Below, in pieces: positions 47,369 to 59,379 of a stretch of 64,000 bases of DNA (positions are counted from its first letter, which is position 1; the number at the start of each line of letters is the position of its first letter). A model generated the notes under the pieces. That model had not been told where the DNA came from. It did not search any database and worked only from the letters and a program-made list of their open reading frames with translations. A program made the translations under genes and the position numbers. The DNA comes from Macrotrachela quadricornifera (lineage: Eukaryota; Rotifera; Eurotatoria; Philodinida; Philodinidae). The DNA lies in NCBI GenBank assembly GCA_022393335.1, contig JAJEKB010021693.1:174-64173 (forward strand), given 5' to 3'.

Positions 47369-48850
47369 TCTATAAAATATAATGTTTCTACTAATTTTCA
47401 CTTTCCAAATTTATCTTTATTGAGTTGCCAATTACGGTATTGACAACAAGTTCCATTACTTACCAAACAGGAAATTATTCCATGTCAATATAAAGTTCAA
47501 TTATCGACGTGGGATTACTAAGAAACGCGCACTACAGACAAAAAAGGAAAATACAAATCATGTTGAAGAACCAAACAGAATGAAAAAAAAAACAAGTAAA
47601 GCAACGAAAATCGGAACTAGTAAATAATATATATTAATGTCGACACCGGACCAGAAATACTCTCTTAAAAATTGAGTAAATCGAGAATACAAACACCTAA
47701 TAATGTGAGATTTTTACCAATTGATAAATAAGCATTGAGAACGTAAGTGTATAGAAAAAACTAAGGAACAAAAAATTGACTACAATGGTTAGCTCGTGAA
47801 AACTCTAAAAGAAGTGATATATTTTCTAATAAAATCTGAATATATCTAGCTGAAACTTTCAGCATACATAGTCTCACTGCAGCACTATCACCTCTAAAAT
47901 ATTATCAATAAATCTTGTATTAGTATAAAAGGTGATAATGTAGATTTCACTTCTAATCAAAAGAAAATATAAGTTAGGTATATAAATAAACAGAGATGAT
48001 AAAAACTTTTCAAAAGAAAATATGTTAGAATAGATCTTAAGTAGATATCAAATCTGAACATTGGGATCCAGCAGATTTGAGATCCAGATGGATTTGTTGT
48101 TGTTGTGAACATTACTAAAATACAAAAAAAGTTAAAATGAAGAATTTTCGTGCCTTTAAGATTGATTCAATGTTTTCTCATTTCAGTTCTGACCATCTTT
48201 TCATTGTAATCTAAATACTTATGTATATATCTGTTTCATAAGCTTTAACACATTATTTTTTCGTCTCGGAAAAATGAGCACAACAATTATACATATTGAC
48301 TACACGTTGTTACGTGACGATATTATTAATGTCTTCCACTATCATTGTTTCATTCTTTGTGTCATAAACCAGATAGATTTTTCTTTCGTTCTCTTTGCCT
48401 ATCCATTGTCATATATCTGATATCGCTAGTGCTTTCTGATGAGTTTCTTTTGTTCAAAGAGATTTTAGTAAATCCTATCATGCTCTTATATAAATGACTC
48501 TGTCATTTGAAAATTACTATGATTTAATTTGAAAATAATACAATTGAATATACTATTGTTTTTCTATTATATCGTGCAGTGATGTAGAATAATAGATCCA
48601 TTCGAGTCCCTGAACATATTTCAGATTTAGTGTTTACGTAGTAGAACTATGTACGCTACATGTTTCTGTTTGATCCATTCAGATCTTATTAGAAAATGGA
48701 CCATTTCTTTCAGAAATTTCACAAAATGACTCGTAATCAATTTTTAAAATTTCAATGTTTCTATACACTTATATTCTCATCAAATGATGAAAATTATGGT
48801 ATATCTCGATTATCTCATTATAAATAATATCTTTGAAAAAAATAATTTTT
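47369..48850. other. Intergenic, no gene supported
   Basis: AT-rich sequence with no coding or repeat signal noticed. Confidence 0.5.
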
Positions 48851-49666
48851 TTAGATAATATTATCAGAAAAATGAATCCAACGATATACAATATGATATA
48901 ATCGAAGATTAAATAATCTTAAATTAAAAAGTATCATTCTAAGTTTAAAAAAGAAATCTTCATCTATTTCAACTAATTCTTCCCAATAATCACTAATACA
49001 TGGTTGTTTAAGTAAATTAATACCAATTTCACTACGATTTTTATAATAAGTTAATATATCCATTTGATTTGAAGAAATTTGTCCTTGCATTTGAATAAGT
49101 TCATTTTTCCATAATGTTTGTATATCATAATCAATTTTATTATTATATATTATATTAAGATCAATTAAACTATGAATTTTTTCTGCATTTTCAATAAATA
49201 AAAATGCTTCATGTTTAACATGTTGAACAAGTATTTCTAATCGTTCATTACATTTAATTACTAAATGAGATTTATGAGAAAAATTATTCTCATCATTTTT
49301 ATTATCAATTAATGTTGGTACATTAACTACACTTTCACGTGCAAGAGATTGAATTATATCAAGATTTATTCGATTAAATAAATCATTATTAATCATATGA
49401 TCAATTTTTTCAATTGTTTCTATTGTTAAAGATTCAATATGTTTACCATCTAATTCTAATGCTTGTAATAATTCTCTATATCCATCAATACCTGGAGTAT
49501 CTAATATTTTAGATTTCATAAAAGAAAAAAACAAATATTCAATATGAAATAAAATAGCGCTATTTTCTTATCAAAAAAAAATGACAATAATAATTAATCC
49601 ATAAAATTTTATGTTTTTACCGATAATCTCTTCCTTACTAGCTTTTTCTTCTTTTATTATTGACAT
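48851..49666 (-). CDS. PA28-type proteasome activator subunit (PSME3-like), 231 aa
   Basis: Two exons: 49666-49621 (15 codons plus one base) and 49500-48851. They are joined across a 120-nt intron (GTAAAA...ATTAG) to give 696 nt. The second half matches the PA28 C-terminal helical domain: a central KCNERLEILVQHVKHE helix, then DILTYYKNRSEIGINLLKQP and the activation-loop region ISDYWEELVEIDEDFFFKLR. The N-terminal part is weakly conserved and the usual basic linker is short. PA28 heptamers cap the 20S proteasome and open its gate. The match is by eye and the N-terminus diverges, so the assignment is likely but not certain. The gene is divergent from XPNPEP, with 115 bp between the start codons. 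Confidence 0.65.
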
Positions 49667-49781
49667 AAACCTTTTCTTTTTCTTTTCAACATTGATGAGA
49701 ATAACAAAGATTAAAACAAAAAAAAAAGAAAAAGGGCGACAACAATCATAATAATATCATCAATAGTCATTTTTCAGCAAG

Positions 49782-51899
49782 TTGAAGGGCAGACAAAAGA
49801 TGATGATGATGATAAGCATTATTACAATCTATTTTATTCTTTTCTTCAATAGTATACAATTTGTAATAACACAAGAACCAAATTTTAGTTGTGAAGAACG
49901 ACCAAGTCAAGCTGATACAAGTTATAAATTACAACAATTACGTGCTCAACTTGCAAATAATGATCTATTTGCTTATGTTATTTTTTCTCAAGATGAACAT
50001 GAAAGTGAATATGTTCAATTATATGATGAACGACGTGCATGGATAACTGGTTTTTTGGGTTCAGCTGGTACAGCTGTTGTTACACGAGAACATGCTGCTT
50101 TATGGACTGATGGACGATATTGGACACAAGCAGAAGATGAACTTGATTGTAAAAAATGGTATCTTATGCGACAAGGTCAATCAGGTGTACCAGGAATAAC
50201 TGCTTGGTTAACAAGTAAAGTAAATAGTACACCACCATATAATCGAGTTGGTGTTGCAACTGAATTTACTTCATCAAATTGGTGGTCATCAGTTAACAGT
50301 GGTCTTAATGAAAAGGGTGCTTCATTAGTTCCAGTTGCTGAATTAATTGATTTAATTTGGAAACCACCTGAAAGACCAGTACCGACAACTAATGAAGTTT
50401 TTGTTCATGATTTAAAACATACAGGTATAAAATGGGAAGATAAAGTAAAAATTATTGCTGGACTTGTACAAGCAAAAGGTGCCAATGGTTATATTGTTAC
50501 AGCACTTGATGAAATTGCTTGGTTATTTAGTTTACGTGGTTCAGATATTCCATATAATCCATTTTTTAAAGTATAATATTATCTGTTTTTTTTTGTGATA
50601 TTATAAATAATATTTAGGCTTATGCAATTGTATATGCTGATCAAACAGCACAACTTTGGATAAATCAAACTCAATTGACTTCAGCAGCTGTTTCTGCCTT
50701 AAATACAGTCACAATTCGTTCATACAAATCTTTTTTTTCAGATCTTCTTGAAATAGCTAATAGAAATAGTATATCTAAACTTTGGTTTTCACCATCTGCA
50801 TCTCAAGCAATTTTTAGTCGAATTCCCACAGATAAACAATTAATTTCAAGTAAATTTTATTATTAATTATTTGATAAAAAAAAATAAAATAAAATATTTA
50901 TATAGGTTCACCAGTTGAATTAACAAAAGCAATAAAAAATCCAGCTGAAGAACAAGGTATGCGAGATTGTGGTATTCGTGATGGTATAGCACGTGTACGT
51001 CATTTAACTTGGCTTGAAAAACAAATAAATAATAATATATATATTAATGAAACTCAATCAGCTGAAGAACTTGAACGTTTTCAAGCAGAAGAAGAATTAT
51101 TTCAAAGTCTTAGTTTTGATTCAATTTCAGCTGTTGGTCCTAATGCTGCAGTTATTCATTATAGTCCAAATGCTAAAACTGCTGCACAAATAACTAAAAA
51201 TAAACTTTATTTACTTGATGCTGGTGCACAATATCTTGATTGTACAACAGATGTTACACGTACACATATTTTTGGTACAGCAACAGAAGAAGAAAAAAAA
51301 GCATATACACTTGTTTTACAAGGTATTTTAATTCATTCAAAAAAATAATAATAATAAATTTATTTATTTAAAAAAAAGGTTCAATCGATTTAGCTGATGC
51401 TATTTTTCCATATGGTACCTATGGTAGAAATCTTGATATATTAGCACGACAATCACTTTTTAAAAATTTTATGAATTATAATCATGGTACTGGTCATGGT
51501 ATTGGTCATTATTTATCTGTTCATGAAGGTCCATCATCTATTTCAATGGGTTATAGTTCAAGTGATATACCATTAACTGATGGAATGGTTTTTTCAGATG
51601 AACCTGGATTTTATTTACCACAAAAATTTGGTATTCGACTTGAAACAGATATTATTGTTAAAAACTATACATTACCAAATAATTATGTTAATTCAAATAC
51701 ACAATTTCTTCATTTTGAAATGTTAACATTAGTTCCGTTTGAACCTGATTTAATTATTTGTCAAATGTTAACAAAAGATCAAAAAATTTGGCTTAATTGG
51801 TATCATACAGAAGTAAAAACAAAACTTGAAAATACAGGTCGATTAAATCAAGATGAATTAAATTATCTTAGACTTAAAACACAAGAAATAAAATGTTAA
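49782..51899 (+). CDS. XPNPEP2: Secreted or membrane Xaa-Pro aminopeptidase (M24B), 652 aa
   Basis: Four exons, 49782-50570, 50618-50849, 50906-51322 and 51379-51899, total 1959 nt. A hydrophobic signal peptide (about residues 8-30) directs it to the secretory pathway. Two creatinase-N domains precede the pita-bread catalytic domain. The metal ligands are present in order: D445 and D456 in LDAGAQYLDCTTDVTRT, H519 in HGTGHGIGHY, E554 in DEPGFY and E568 in RLETD. The accessory histidines H515 and H528 have family spacing. The enzyme removes an N-terminal residue preceding proline. The signal peptide suggests XPNPEP2 rather than cytosolic XPNPEP1. I did not establish a GPI signal; the C-terminus ends KC. 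Poly(A) signals AATAAA lie at 51951 and 51961. Confidence 0.93.
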
Positions 51900-52976
51900 A
51901 ATCATTTTTTCTATATAATCAATTTCTTCTTCTTCTTCTTTTTTTAATTAAATAAAATTCAATAAATTCGAAGATAACAAAAGTAAAAATTTTCTCATAG
52001 AATATAATCGAATAGTTTTAAAAAATATTATATACATTCAGATAAATTAATCATTACTTCCTCTTGAATAATCATGCTTTACGACATTACTAAAAACAAA
52101 GATTCTTATTTGTCCTTGAAGAAAAATATTATCTGATTTCTATATATACATGTCTACATGATGACAGTTAATAGTTATTATGTTTATTCTATAATAAAAA
52201 AAAAACTATATATTTTTTTAATATAGATAGTTTGTATCCATCATTTATTCTAATGAATATATATTAAATTTATTTGATAATTATGATATTCTTTAATTTG
52301 TTTTTTCTTTCTTTTATTATTGTAAATAAAATAATCTTGTTGACACATAATTGAAACATTAAGGATCTTGTTTGACAAGATATTTCTTGCTTGATTAACT
52401 AATATGCATTCTAACAGAAAATCAACATTTAGTTGCTGTCTTTTTTATGCCAAGTAAGAATATTGACAAATGAACCAACAATATATAAAAGAATTTCATT
52501 TGATGAATTCCTACATATTGTTATGACAATGAGTTGTTGATGTCTCGTGTTGAGTGAGAAAAGACAACGAATGATAGATAGAAGCATCTGTTATATTCTG
52601 TAAGAGAGAGAAAGAGAAAAAAAATCTAACTTTCTTACTCTATAATTTAGCATTCATTTATGATTGTATTTTCCCAAAGGAAACATCCGTTCGTAAGTAA
52701 ACACTCAATAGAGAATAATAATATATTTATGAAAATAAAAAATTCTTATTTAGGTTTTACACAACGGAAATTTCTATATATGGATATGTTGCAATATTTT
52801 GATAGTTTTTTCGATTACTTAACTTAACTACGGTAAGAAAAAAATCAAGCAATCAATCGATTCTTAAATATGTTATTTAGATGTCGCTAAATGATCACAA
52901 ATCATCTATTTGTTGATGATTCATCCTTTTTTTTTTATCGGATATAATTTAATAAAAAAAAAAAGAAAATTTCATT
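51900..52976. other. Intergenic; presumed promoter region of the sulfiredoxin cluster
   Basis: 1.08 kb of AT-rich sequence containing the XPNPEP poly(A) signals and, presumably, the promoter for the downstream trio. No coding frame or specific motif was recognised. Confidence 0.5.
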
Positions 52977-53486
52977 ATGTTGACGAAAATTCTCTATTTG
53001 AATCTTTTTTCTACTACATTATTTCCAACGATATATTCAACTATAAGAACAAGTTCATCAATTCATTCAGCATCAATTGATAAGATTTATAATATTCCTA
53101 TGAAAGATATAAGTCGTCCATTACCATCAATACTTGATGAAAATAAAGTTCAATCACTTATGGAAACTATTCAGGTTATAATCAATATTTTATGATTAAA
53201 AATTTATATTTTTTTATTTTTATTTTTAGATGATGAAATCTGAACAAATTCCACCAATTGATGTACTTTGGTATGAGGCACCTAATTCAGGAAATAATTA
53301 TTTTTTTTCTATGGGTGGTTGCCATCGTTGGGAGTAATTTTTTTTTTTAAATATTTATTTAAAACATTATTTTTTTTTAGAGCTTATAAACGTTTAAATT
53401 CATTAACTATACCAGCTAAACTTGTTCGAACAACATTAAATGATTTAAAAATTTATTATGGTTCATCTTTACCTAATTTAAAATAA
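52977..53486 (+). CDS. SRXN1: Sulfiredoxin, 135 aa
   Basis: Three exons, 52977-53174, 53230-53333 and 53381-53486, sum to 408 nt. The core is unmistakable: [25 protein letters not shown], the active-site motif MGGCHRW (C97) and [20 protein letters not shown] near the end. Sulfiredoxin uses ATP to reduce sulfinylated 2-Cys peroxiredoxins. About 35 N-terminal residues before the core are hydrophobic with Ser/Thr and few acidic residues, which may be a mitochondrial or secretory leader. POP7 starts 52 bp downstream on the same strand. The ATG here does not follow an AG acceptor directly, unlike the next two genes, consistent with the first gene of an operon. Confidence 0.95.
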
Positions 53487-53538
53487 TTTTTCTTTAAATT
53501 TTAATATTTAACTTTATTTATTTTTATTATTATTGTAG
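53487..53538 (+). promoter_or_regulatory. Intercistronic spacer with splice acceptor abutting the POP7 ATG
   Basis: 52 bp of T-rich sequence ends ATTATTATTGTAG immediately before ATG. With no room for an independent promoter, the natural reading is a trans-splice acceptor. Spliced-leader trans-splicing is established in bdelloid rotifers. Confidence 0.65.
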
Positions 53539-53937
53539 ATGAGTGATGAAAAATTTCATCGTGATCCAGAAGAATATGCAATATTTAAACGTCTTAATAA
53601 TAAACAATTTTCTAAACGTCCTAATGATATCTATATAACACGTAAAACAAATTTTAAAGCACAATTAGAACGTTGTATGAAATTAATATCATCAAATGGA
53701 AATTATCGAGAAATATTTATTCATGGTATGGGTTCAGCATTACAAAGAACAATTAATTTAGCATTACAATTTCAATTAAAAACAAATTGTCAATTACATA
53801 CAACAATAGCAAGTGTAGAAGTTACTGATTATTTAATGCCATTATTAGATGATCTTGAACCTATGAGTGATACACGTTGGGTATCAACAATTCATATAAC
53901 ATGTACTATGCCAACTATTTTAACAGAAACAAAATAA
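53539..53937 (+). CDS. POP7: Ribonuclease P/MRP protein subunit POP7 (Rpp20), 132 aa
   Basis: Single exon. It has an Alba-type fold with family motifs: RPNDIYITRKTNFKAQLERC, EIFIHGMGSALQRTINLALQ and a C-terminal strand after DTRWVSTIHI. The protein binds RNase P and RNase MRP RNA with Pop6/Rpp25 and acts in tRNA and rRNA maturation. The length is close to human POP7 (140 aa). It is the middle gene of the compact cluster, and its start codon directly follows a TTGTAG acceptor. No introns are seen, in contrast to its neighbours. Confidence 0.93.
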   Translation: MSDEKFHRDPEEYAIFKRLNNKQFSKRPNDIYITRKTNFKAQLERCMKLISSNGNYREIFIHGMGSALQRTINLALQFQLKTNCQLHTTIASVEVTDYLMPLLDDLEPMSDTRWVSTIHITCTMPTILTETK

Positions 53938-54009
53938 AAAGAATATTCTGTTTTTTTTTCTTGGTTGGTTTATTGTGAAAGTTTGGTTTTTTTTTTCTTT
54001 GATTTCTAG
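53938..54009 (+). promoter_or_regulatory. Intercistronic spacer with splice acceptor abutting the PP2C-like ATG
   Basis: 72 bp with a long T/C tract ends TTTGATTTCTAG just before ATG, repeating the arrangement seen upstream of POP7. No AATAAA lies in it. The first AATAAA after the cluster is at 55579. Confidence 0.65.
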
Positions 54010-55510
54010 ATGACGAATGAAAGTCGATTTTCATGGCAAAAAATACTTTCTTTGTAAGTGTTTGAATATTTAATATTATTTTATTTTTGTGAATATTTCT
54101 AGTTTTCAATCATCAAATCAACTTCAATTATATCATCTTTATTCAAATGAAGATTATTTACAATTACCCGTTGAATTAATTTTACCATTAAGTAAAACTA
54201 CCCTTGCATGTGAATCTGGTCCAGATGTTGGATTAGTTGATACTGCTCGTCATCAAAGTAAAACTTTTCCTCTCTTTTATTATAAATTATTTTTATATAT
54301 TTAGAAAAAGGAATTTTAAAAGTTGATAATTCGATAAAAGTTGCTGGTCAATTTAATTGGCAAATACCTAATGAACAATTTGCTTGTGGTCTATCAACAT
54401 CACTCTATGATCATAATCCATTTACAGGAGAAGTTAATGGTAAAAAATAAATTTTCTAATAAAATTCTTTATTATTATTATTATTATTCTATAGGTGAAC
54501 CAATTGCTGATTGTTTTGCAATATGTGCACAAGAAAATAATGCTATTTTAATTATAGCTGATGGTGTTAATTGGGGATATAAAGCTCGACTTGCTGCACG
54601 ATCTGCCGTACATGGTGCAATATCTTATCTTAATCAATATTTATTTGAAAAAAAATTAAATAATACAAAAGTATATTTATTTATATGATTAAATAAAATA
54701 ATATTTTTATTTTAAAGGATATATTTGAACGAATAAAATCATCAATAAATGCAGCTCAAAAATTAATTCTTCATAATGAAGGTACATTAACAACATTAAC
54801 AATTAGTATTGTTTGTCAAACAAATCATCGATGGATTGTTTGTTCAGCTATTGTTGGTGATTCAAATGCTTATGTTTATAGTCGAAAACAAAAATCTATA
54901 TTCGAATTAACTCAAGGTAAATTATTAATTTATTTTGTTTTTATATTTATTTAGTGCTTTTTTTTTACTAGGATCTCGTAATTTAAATAATGAACGTGAT
55001 ATGCGTTCACCAGGTGGTGCTTTAGGAATGACAATAGATGAAAAAGCTGATTTATCTAATCTTACATATTCATTAATGGAAATTGAACAAGGTGATTTTG
55101 TTTTTTTAACTACAGATGGTATTAGTGATAATTATGATCCTTGTGTTAGTGGTGCTGCAGCTAGTGTTAAAACTCCATTACTTGCACGAAAATCAAGTAA
55201 TTCAATATCACAAATACCACCTATATTAATGACTGCATATGAAAGACATTTATGTAGTCTTCATCATATGTATTTATCAATTGGTGATAAAGAAAATCAA
55301 TTAAATGCATCGGATATATGTAATCGTTTATTACAACATGTTATTCGATTAACTGATGAACAACGACGTATAATTGAAGAAGGTGTACGGGAAAATCAAG
55401 GTATTGAAGGTTCAGCACGTAATCAATTTGAAATTGAAATGAGAGATAAAGTTGGAAAAATACCAGGAAAATTAGATCATGCAACAATTGTTGTTTATCA
55501 AATCAGATAA
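54010..55510 (+). CDS. PP2C-like (PPM-type) phosphatase-domain protein, 415 aa
   Basis: Six exons: 54010-54053, 54103-54257, 54305-54439, 54495-54670, 54718-54916 and 54972-55510. They total 1248 nt. The PPM fold motifs are present but altered: PIADCFAI (D117) stands where active enzymes have R-x-x-M-E-D, ADGVNWG (D134) replaces DGHGG, and LTTDGISDN (D285, D289) is well kept, followed by the C-terminal LDHATIVV strand. At least three metal-binding aspartates remain, so weak activity is possible. A long insert (about residues 292-345) separates the last motifs. It resembles the PP2C-like family of Drosophila CG9801. The substrate is unknown. Confidence 0.85.
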
Positions 55511-55578
55511 GATTTTTCTCTCTTTTTTTTAATTATTTTTATTGAATGAAAATTTGTTTTTTTTATATAATTATATTT

Positions 55579-55584
55579 AATAAA
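55579..55584 (+). terminator. AATAAA poly(A) signal after the PP2C-like gene
   Basis: Canonical AATAAA 69 bp after the stop codon. It is the first clear signal downstream of the three-gene cluster. Confidence 0.55.
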
Positions 55585-58194
55585 GTCAGAAAATATTTTT
55601 CAAAGCGTTTTTCTTTTACGAAATTATTATATTCATAATAGAATTTTCATCTTATTATTATTATTATTATTATGAATAAATATAAATGTCAATGAATTTA
55701 TAATTAAATTTCTTTAATCAATAAAATTTGATCTTTAGATACAAAAATCAATTATTCGATCGTAGAATTCAATTAGATTAAGAAGATTTTTGAAGAGATT
55801 TTCTTGATAATATAATATAGTCAATTGATAATGATTTCATATTTTGTTAGTAAAATGGATAGGTAAATATTATTCAATTTTATTAATAATTTTGTATTTT
55901 GTTCAATGTTAAATATAGATTTGTAATACTCAAAATTGAAGATTTAGATTTTTCTTAACTGTTGGAAGGTTGTCAATAGATTTGTTATATATTATCAAAA
56001 AATTATAAAATAATATATTAGAGAACTTTCTGATCTCGTATATATTTTACATTGTAACTTATATTTTATGATACATTTATAATGAAAAAAGAGTTGTGAT
56101 TTTTATCGTTGGAAAGAAAAGAGGAAAATGTGTCGAATGATAAATAACAGATTTTCTTGAGATTTTTAATCGACTCTCTTGGGATGAAAAAATAACTATT
56201 TTTTGTGACACTTTTAATGAATTATTAACTGATTATTAATCATTAATTCCCTCTACTAAAAAGAAGGTAATGTGCTGAGCAGAAAATGAGCAAATATTCG
56301 TTTGTTAATACAATGAAAGAAAGCATTCCTCCTGATAAAACTTGACCAAAGCGTAATCGAAGATGACAAATTCAAAGCTAATGTCAGTTTTAGCTAATTA
56401 TTACTTATTTAGTTTTTTTTCGTTAGAAAGAGAGTTATGCACAAAGTAGTCACAGCGATCAAACGTTCGTTCGCTCATTTATTGGTTTGATTGCTATGGG
56501 ACGGAAGAAAGGAAATATAATCTTGATGTTTCTATCAATAACAAGTGTGTGCTAAATACTGATGACATAAGAGTGCTTCCAAACACAAATGTAAAATTTA
56601 GTATTGCTTTTACACTCAATCTTCTAAAATTTATTGAATGATTTTCTTTTCATCAGCGCATGTAACTATCTATCTCATATTATTTTTTATTTTATTTACA
56701 TGCATACAACTCAAAAACGAACGAAAAAGTTAAGTTTCAACAAAAACATGTGTTCTTCTATTCATTGTTTTGTAAAATGAAATTGAGATATCTCCATAGG
56801 GAAAAAAAACTTTTCAAAAAGGAATGCATACTTTCGTTCGCCTTCAAATGGCGGTTCTAATGGTGTATGATGATCGACGAAAAGTTTCAAAATAAAGGAG
56901 GAAACAGGTCTGCCATGGAGACGACTCGTTTCGTCGAGTGTCTGTTCTTGTCAAAATTATGGGACACAGTCATTATATTTTTTATAATTAAAAAATATAT
57001 GATTAGACTCAATTTTTTATGGAGAATCCGAATATGTGAAATCCAAAAGGCTTCAGCAAATAAACGAAGATGAAATCTCAAGTTTTCTTATGATAACGCA
57101 AACTACATGTGTTTTTGAAGCTCTCAGTATTTTGGAGATTTCGTCATCAAAATTTGATCAAAATCGAGAAAAAAAGGCGATATTCAGAATCAGTGCAGCG
57201 AGATCTATCAGAATGTGTAGCTTTCAACGAAATTCTAAGATAGCACTCGACTTTTAATGTGCGCGCACCTTCTATTATACTAGGCTGAATCAGGACTGTT
57301 TCACCCCATACCTATCATAGACATTTTCCAGAAACTCGATTAATTTATATTATAGTAGGCTGAAACGGCGCTGTTTCAGGCGATAGTATACTAGACATTT
57401 TCAATAAATTTCATTATTTATTGAGTAAAATGGGCATTCGTCGGTTGGTGTAAGAAGGACCCAATAATGAAGTGAATTTATAATATTGTATGATTGGAAA
57501 GGTTGGGCTTCAAAGGGCAGTGTTTTATCATCTCGAGTTGGCCGATTTGAGAGTGGTAAGCAACCCGGAAGTGATAGAATATATTGAATGTTCTATTATT
57601 AAAATAAATTGTTAAAATATCAGTTGGGGATCGTGTCTAATACGGGTAGCATAATGGTAGAGTACTTTCGAAGTGAGGAATTGATGGGAAGTAAGTTGGA
57701 AATGTGAATAGGTTTCATAGGGAAATTCAACGAAAGAAATCCCTCGAAAATCAAGGTAGATCCTAACGCTTCCTTTCAGGAACTGAACATTGGGATTATC
57801 CTTGGAAGCCGTCGGATTTTATCCTCAGATTTTCCCCCTGTTTCACACCGTATATGACGGGAAAGAAAGCGGAGAACGCGGCGAATTCCATGTCGGAATA
57901 CTACTTCCGTGAAAACCCCATAACCGACGGTTTCCGGGCCGTATTCTCGGACCTGGGTTGCGATGCTCAACAAATATTAGATACAATGCATTATCGCAAA
58001 GTGTTGATTTAATGCGTGAAAAAAGTAAACATTTCTTTTGCGCTTAAAGCTCAGCTAATTTGAAAAAAAATTTGCATTTTTAGAGTAGCTTAAACAGACG
58101 GGTTCAGTTGATAGATGATTAGAAGACGATGCTGGAAATGAGGAGAAGCAGTAACATCTACCATTTACAATGATTCATCAATATTCTAGGTTAA
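55585..58194. other. Intergenic with transposon-like debris
   Basis: AT-rich up to about 56850, then GC-richer patches. 57274-57340 and 57349-57415 are two diverged copies of a 67-bp unit (TAGGCTGAAnC...GTTTCA...TAGACATTTTC). A block at 57770-57970 is markedly less AT-rich than anything nearby but has no recognisable coding content. A TAGCATAATGGTAGAG stretch at about 57647 resembles a tRNA A-box, without a matching B-box or cloverleaf. Confidence 0.5.
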
Positions 58195-59240
58195 CCTGAA
58201 TTTGGTCGAAAATAAAAAATGTCGAAGATAAAATGCCGAAAACAAAAATGTCGAAAGGTAAAAATGTTGAAAGACTGTGCACAAGAATCGGAAAAGAAAA
58301 GATATGGTTGTACTGTTTCATTAAAGATTTTGGTTCTAGTTCGGCTGACGACCGGTCAATGCGGGACCGCCATCCGGCAATTGGTGGCGATTGCCATCCC
58401 TAAAAAATTATTAGTGACAGGTATATAGCAAAAATACACTCGAATACGACCAGGGGCCGACCACCATAGAACAATTGGTGGCTACTGCCATCTCTTCATT
58501 GGGGACACTGGCCCACGGATGCAGTCCAGTTTAATTACAGGCTTCACTGATTGGTAAGATTTGCACACACATAGCATTGAGTGAGGGTGAGGGCGCTATG
58601 ATTGATCTGATAAAACTAGACAAGTACCCGATCGACTCTTAGTGTTGCCTCTCCACGTGGAGTTCTGAATTTTATTGAGAAATGAAAATATCGAAGCCGA
58701 AAATGAAGGTAGATGGCAAGAGACAAGGGTGAGGACGAGAGCGGAGAGATCTCTACTTCCGTCTGCTTCCACTTTCGGCACTTCTATCTTCCGAAATATA
58801 TGTTATTTCTCGTTTCGATACTTTTTCTTTCGATGTTATCCAAGAGAACTCTCCATGTATGGTCTGAATAATCTAAGGAAAAAAAGACAGTACTCCATCT
58901 ACTCCAAAAACATTTTGGAGTACAGTGGAGTAAGGTTGGACTACGACTGGCGTAGAGTGGAGTATCGCTGGAGTACTAATGAAATACTGATGGAGCAGAG
59001 TGGAGTACGACCGGAGTATGCGCTCCTGGAGTACTGCTTTTTCCCCCTTGGAATAATCTCGTTCCAATCTTTAACTTACCTAACTTCAAAAAGAACATTT
59101 TTTTCGACATTTTTACCTTTCGATATTTTTGTATTTCGACATTATTTTTTCGACATTTCTATTTTCGATATTTTTATTTTTGATATTTTTATTTTCTACA
59201 TTTTACTTTCGACAATTTTCATTTTCGGCCAAATTCTGGG
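58195..59240. mobile_element. Inverted-repeat element with GTCGAAAAT-rich ends, about 1.05 kb
   Basis: The left end reads CCTGAATTTGGTCGAAAAT and the right end in reverse reads CCCAGAATTTGGCCGAAAAT. Both continue inward as arrays of the phrase ATGTCGAAAATAAAA (left about 80 bp, right about 150 bp). The interior is GC-richer and holds a minisatellite of GGAGTAC units. The single long frame inside (208 codons) is low-complexity Phe/Ile-rich at its end and looks like chance. This is probably a non-autonomous DNA transposon. Confidence 0.7.
58889..59035. repeat. GGAGTAC-rich degenerate minisatellite
   Basis: About nine occurrences of GGAGTA(C/T) or its complement within 150 bp, typically as AGTGGAGTAC. 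The first two are inverted relative to the rest. Confidence 0.6.
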
Positions 59241-59379
59241 TAATCAAATAAACAAGTTCATCGTATTGAAAACATCAATTTATCGTTTGTTGAAAAATTG
59301 ATCCACTTTTTAAAACCTTGACAATACGTTTTAAACAAGGTGGTGCAAAAAGGAGATACACCATCCATGTGTATTGTAT

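Noticed and set aside
57640..57720. tRNA-like A-box (TAGCATAATGGTAGAG)
   Set aside because: No B-box, no acceptor-stem pairing and no anticodon arm could be found.
58675..59301. 208-codon frame inside the inverted-repeat element
   Set aside because: Its second half is a translation of the ATGTCGAAAAT array in reverse (Phe/Ile/Asp repeats), and the first half covers the GGAGTAC minisatellite.
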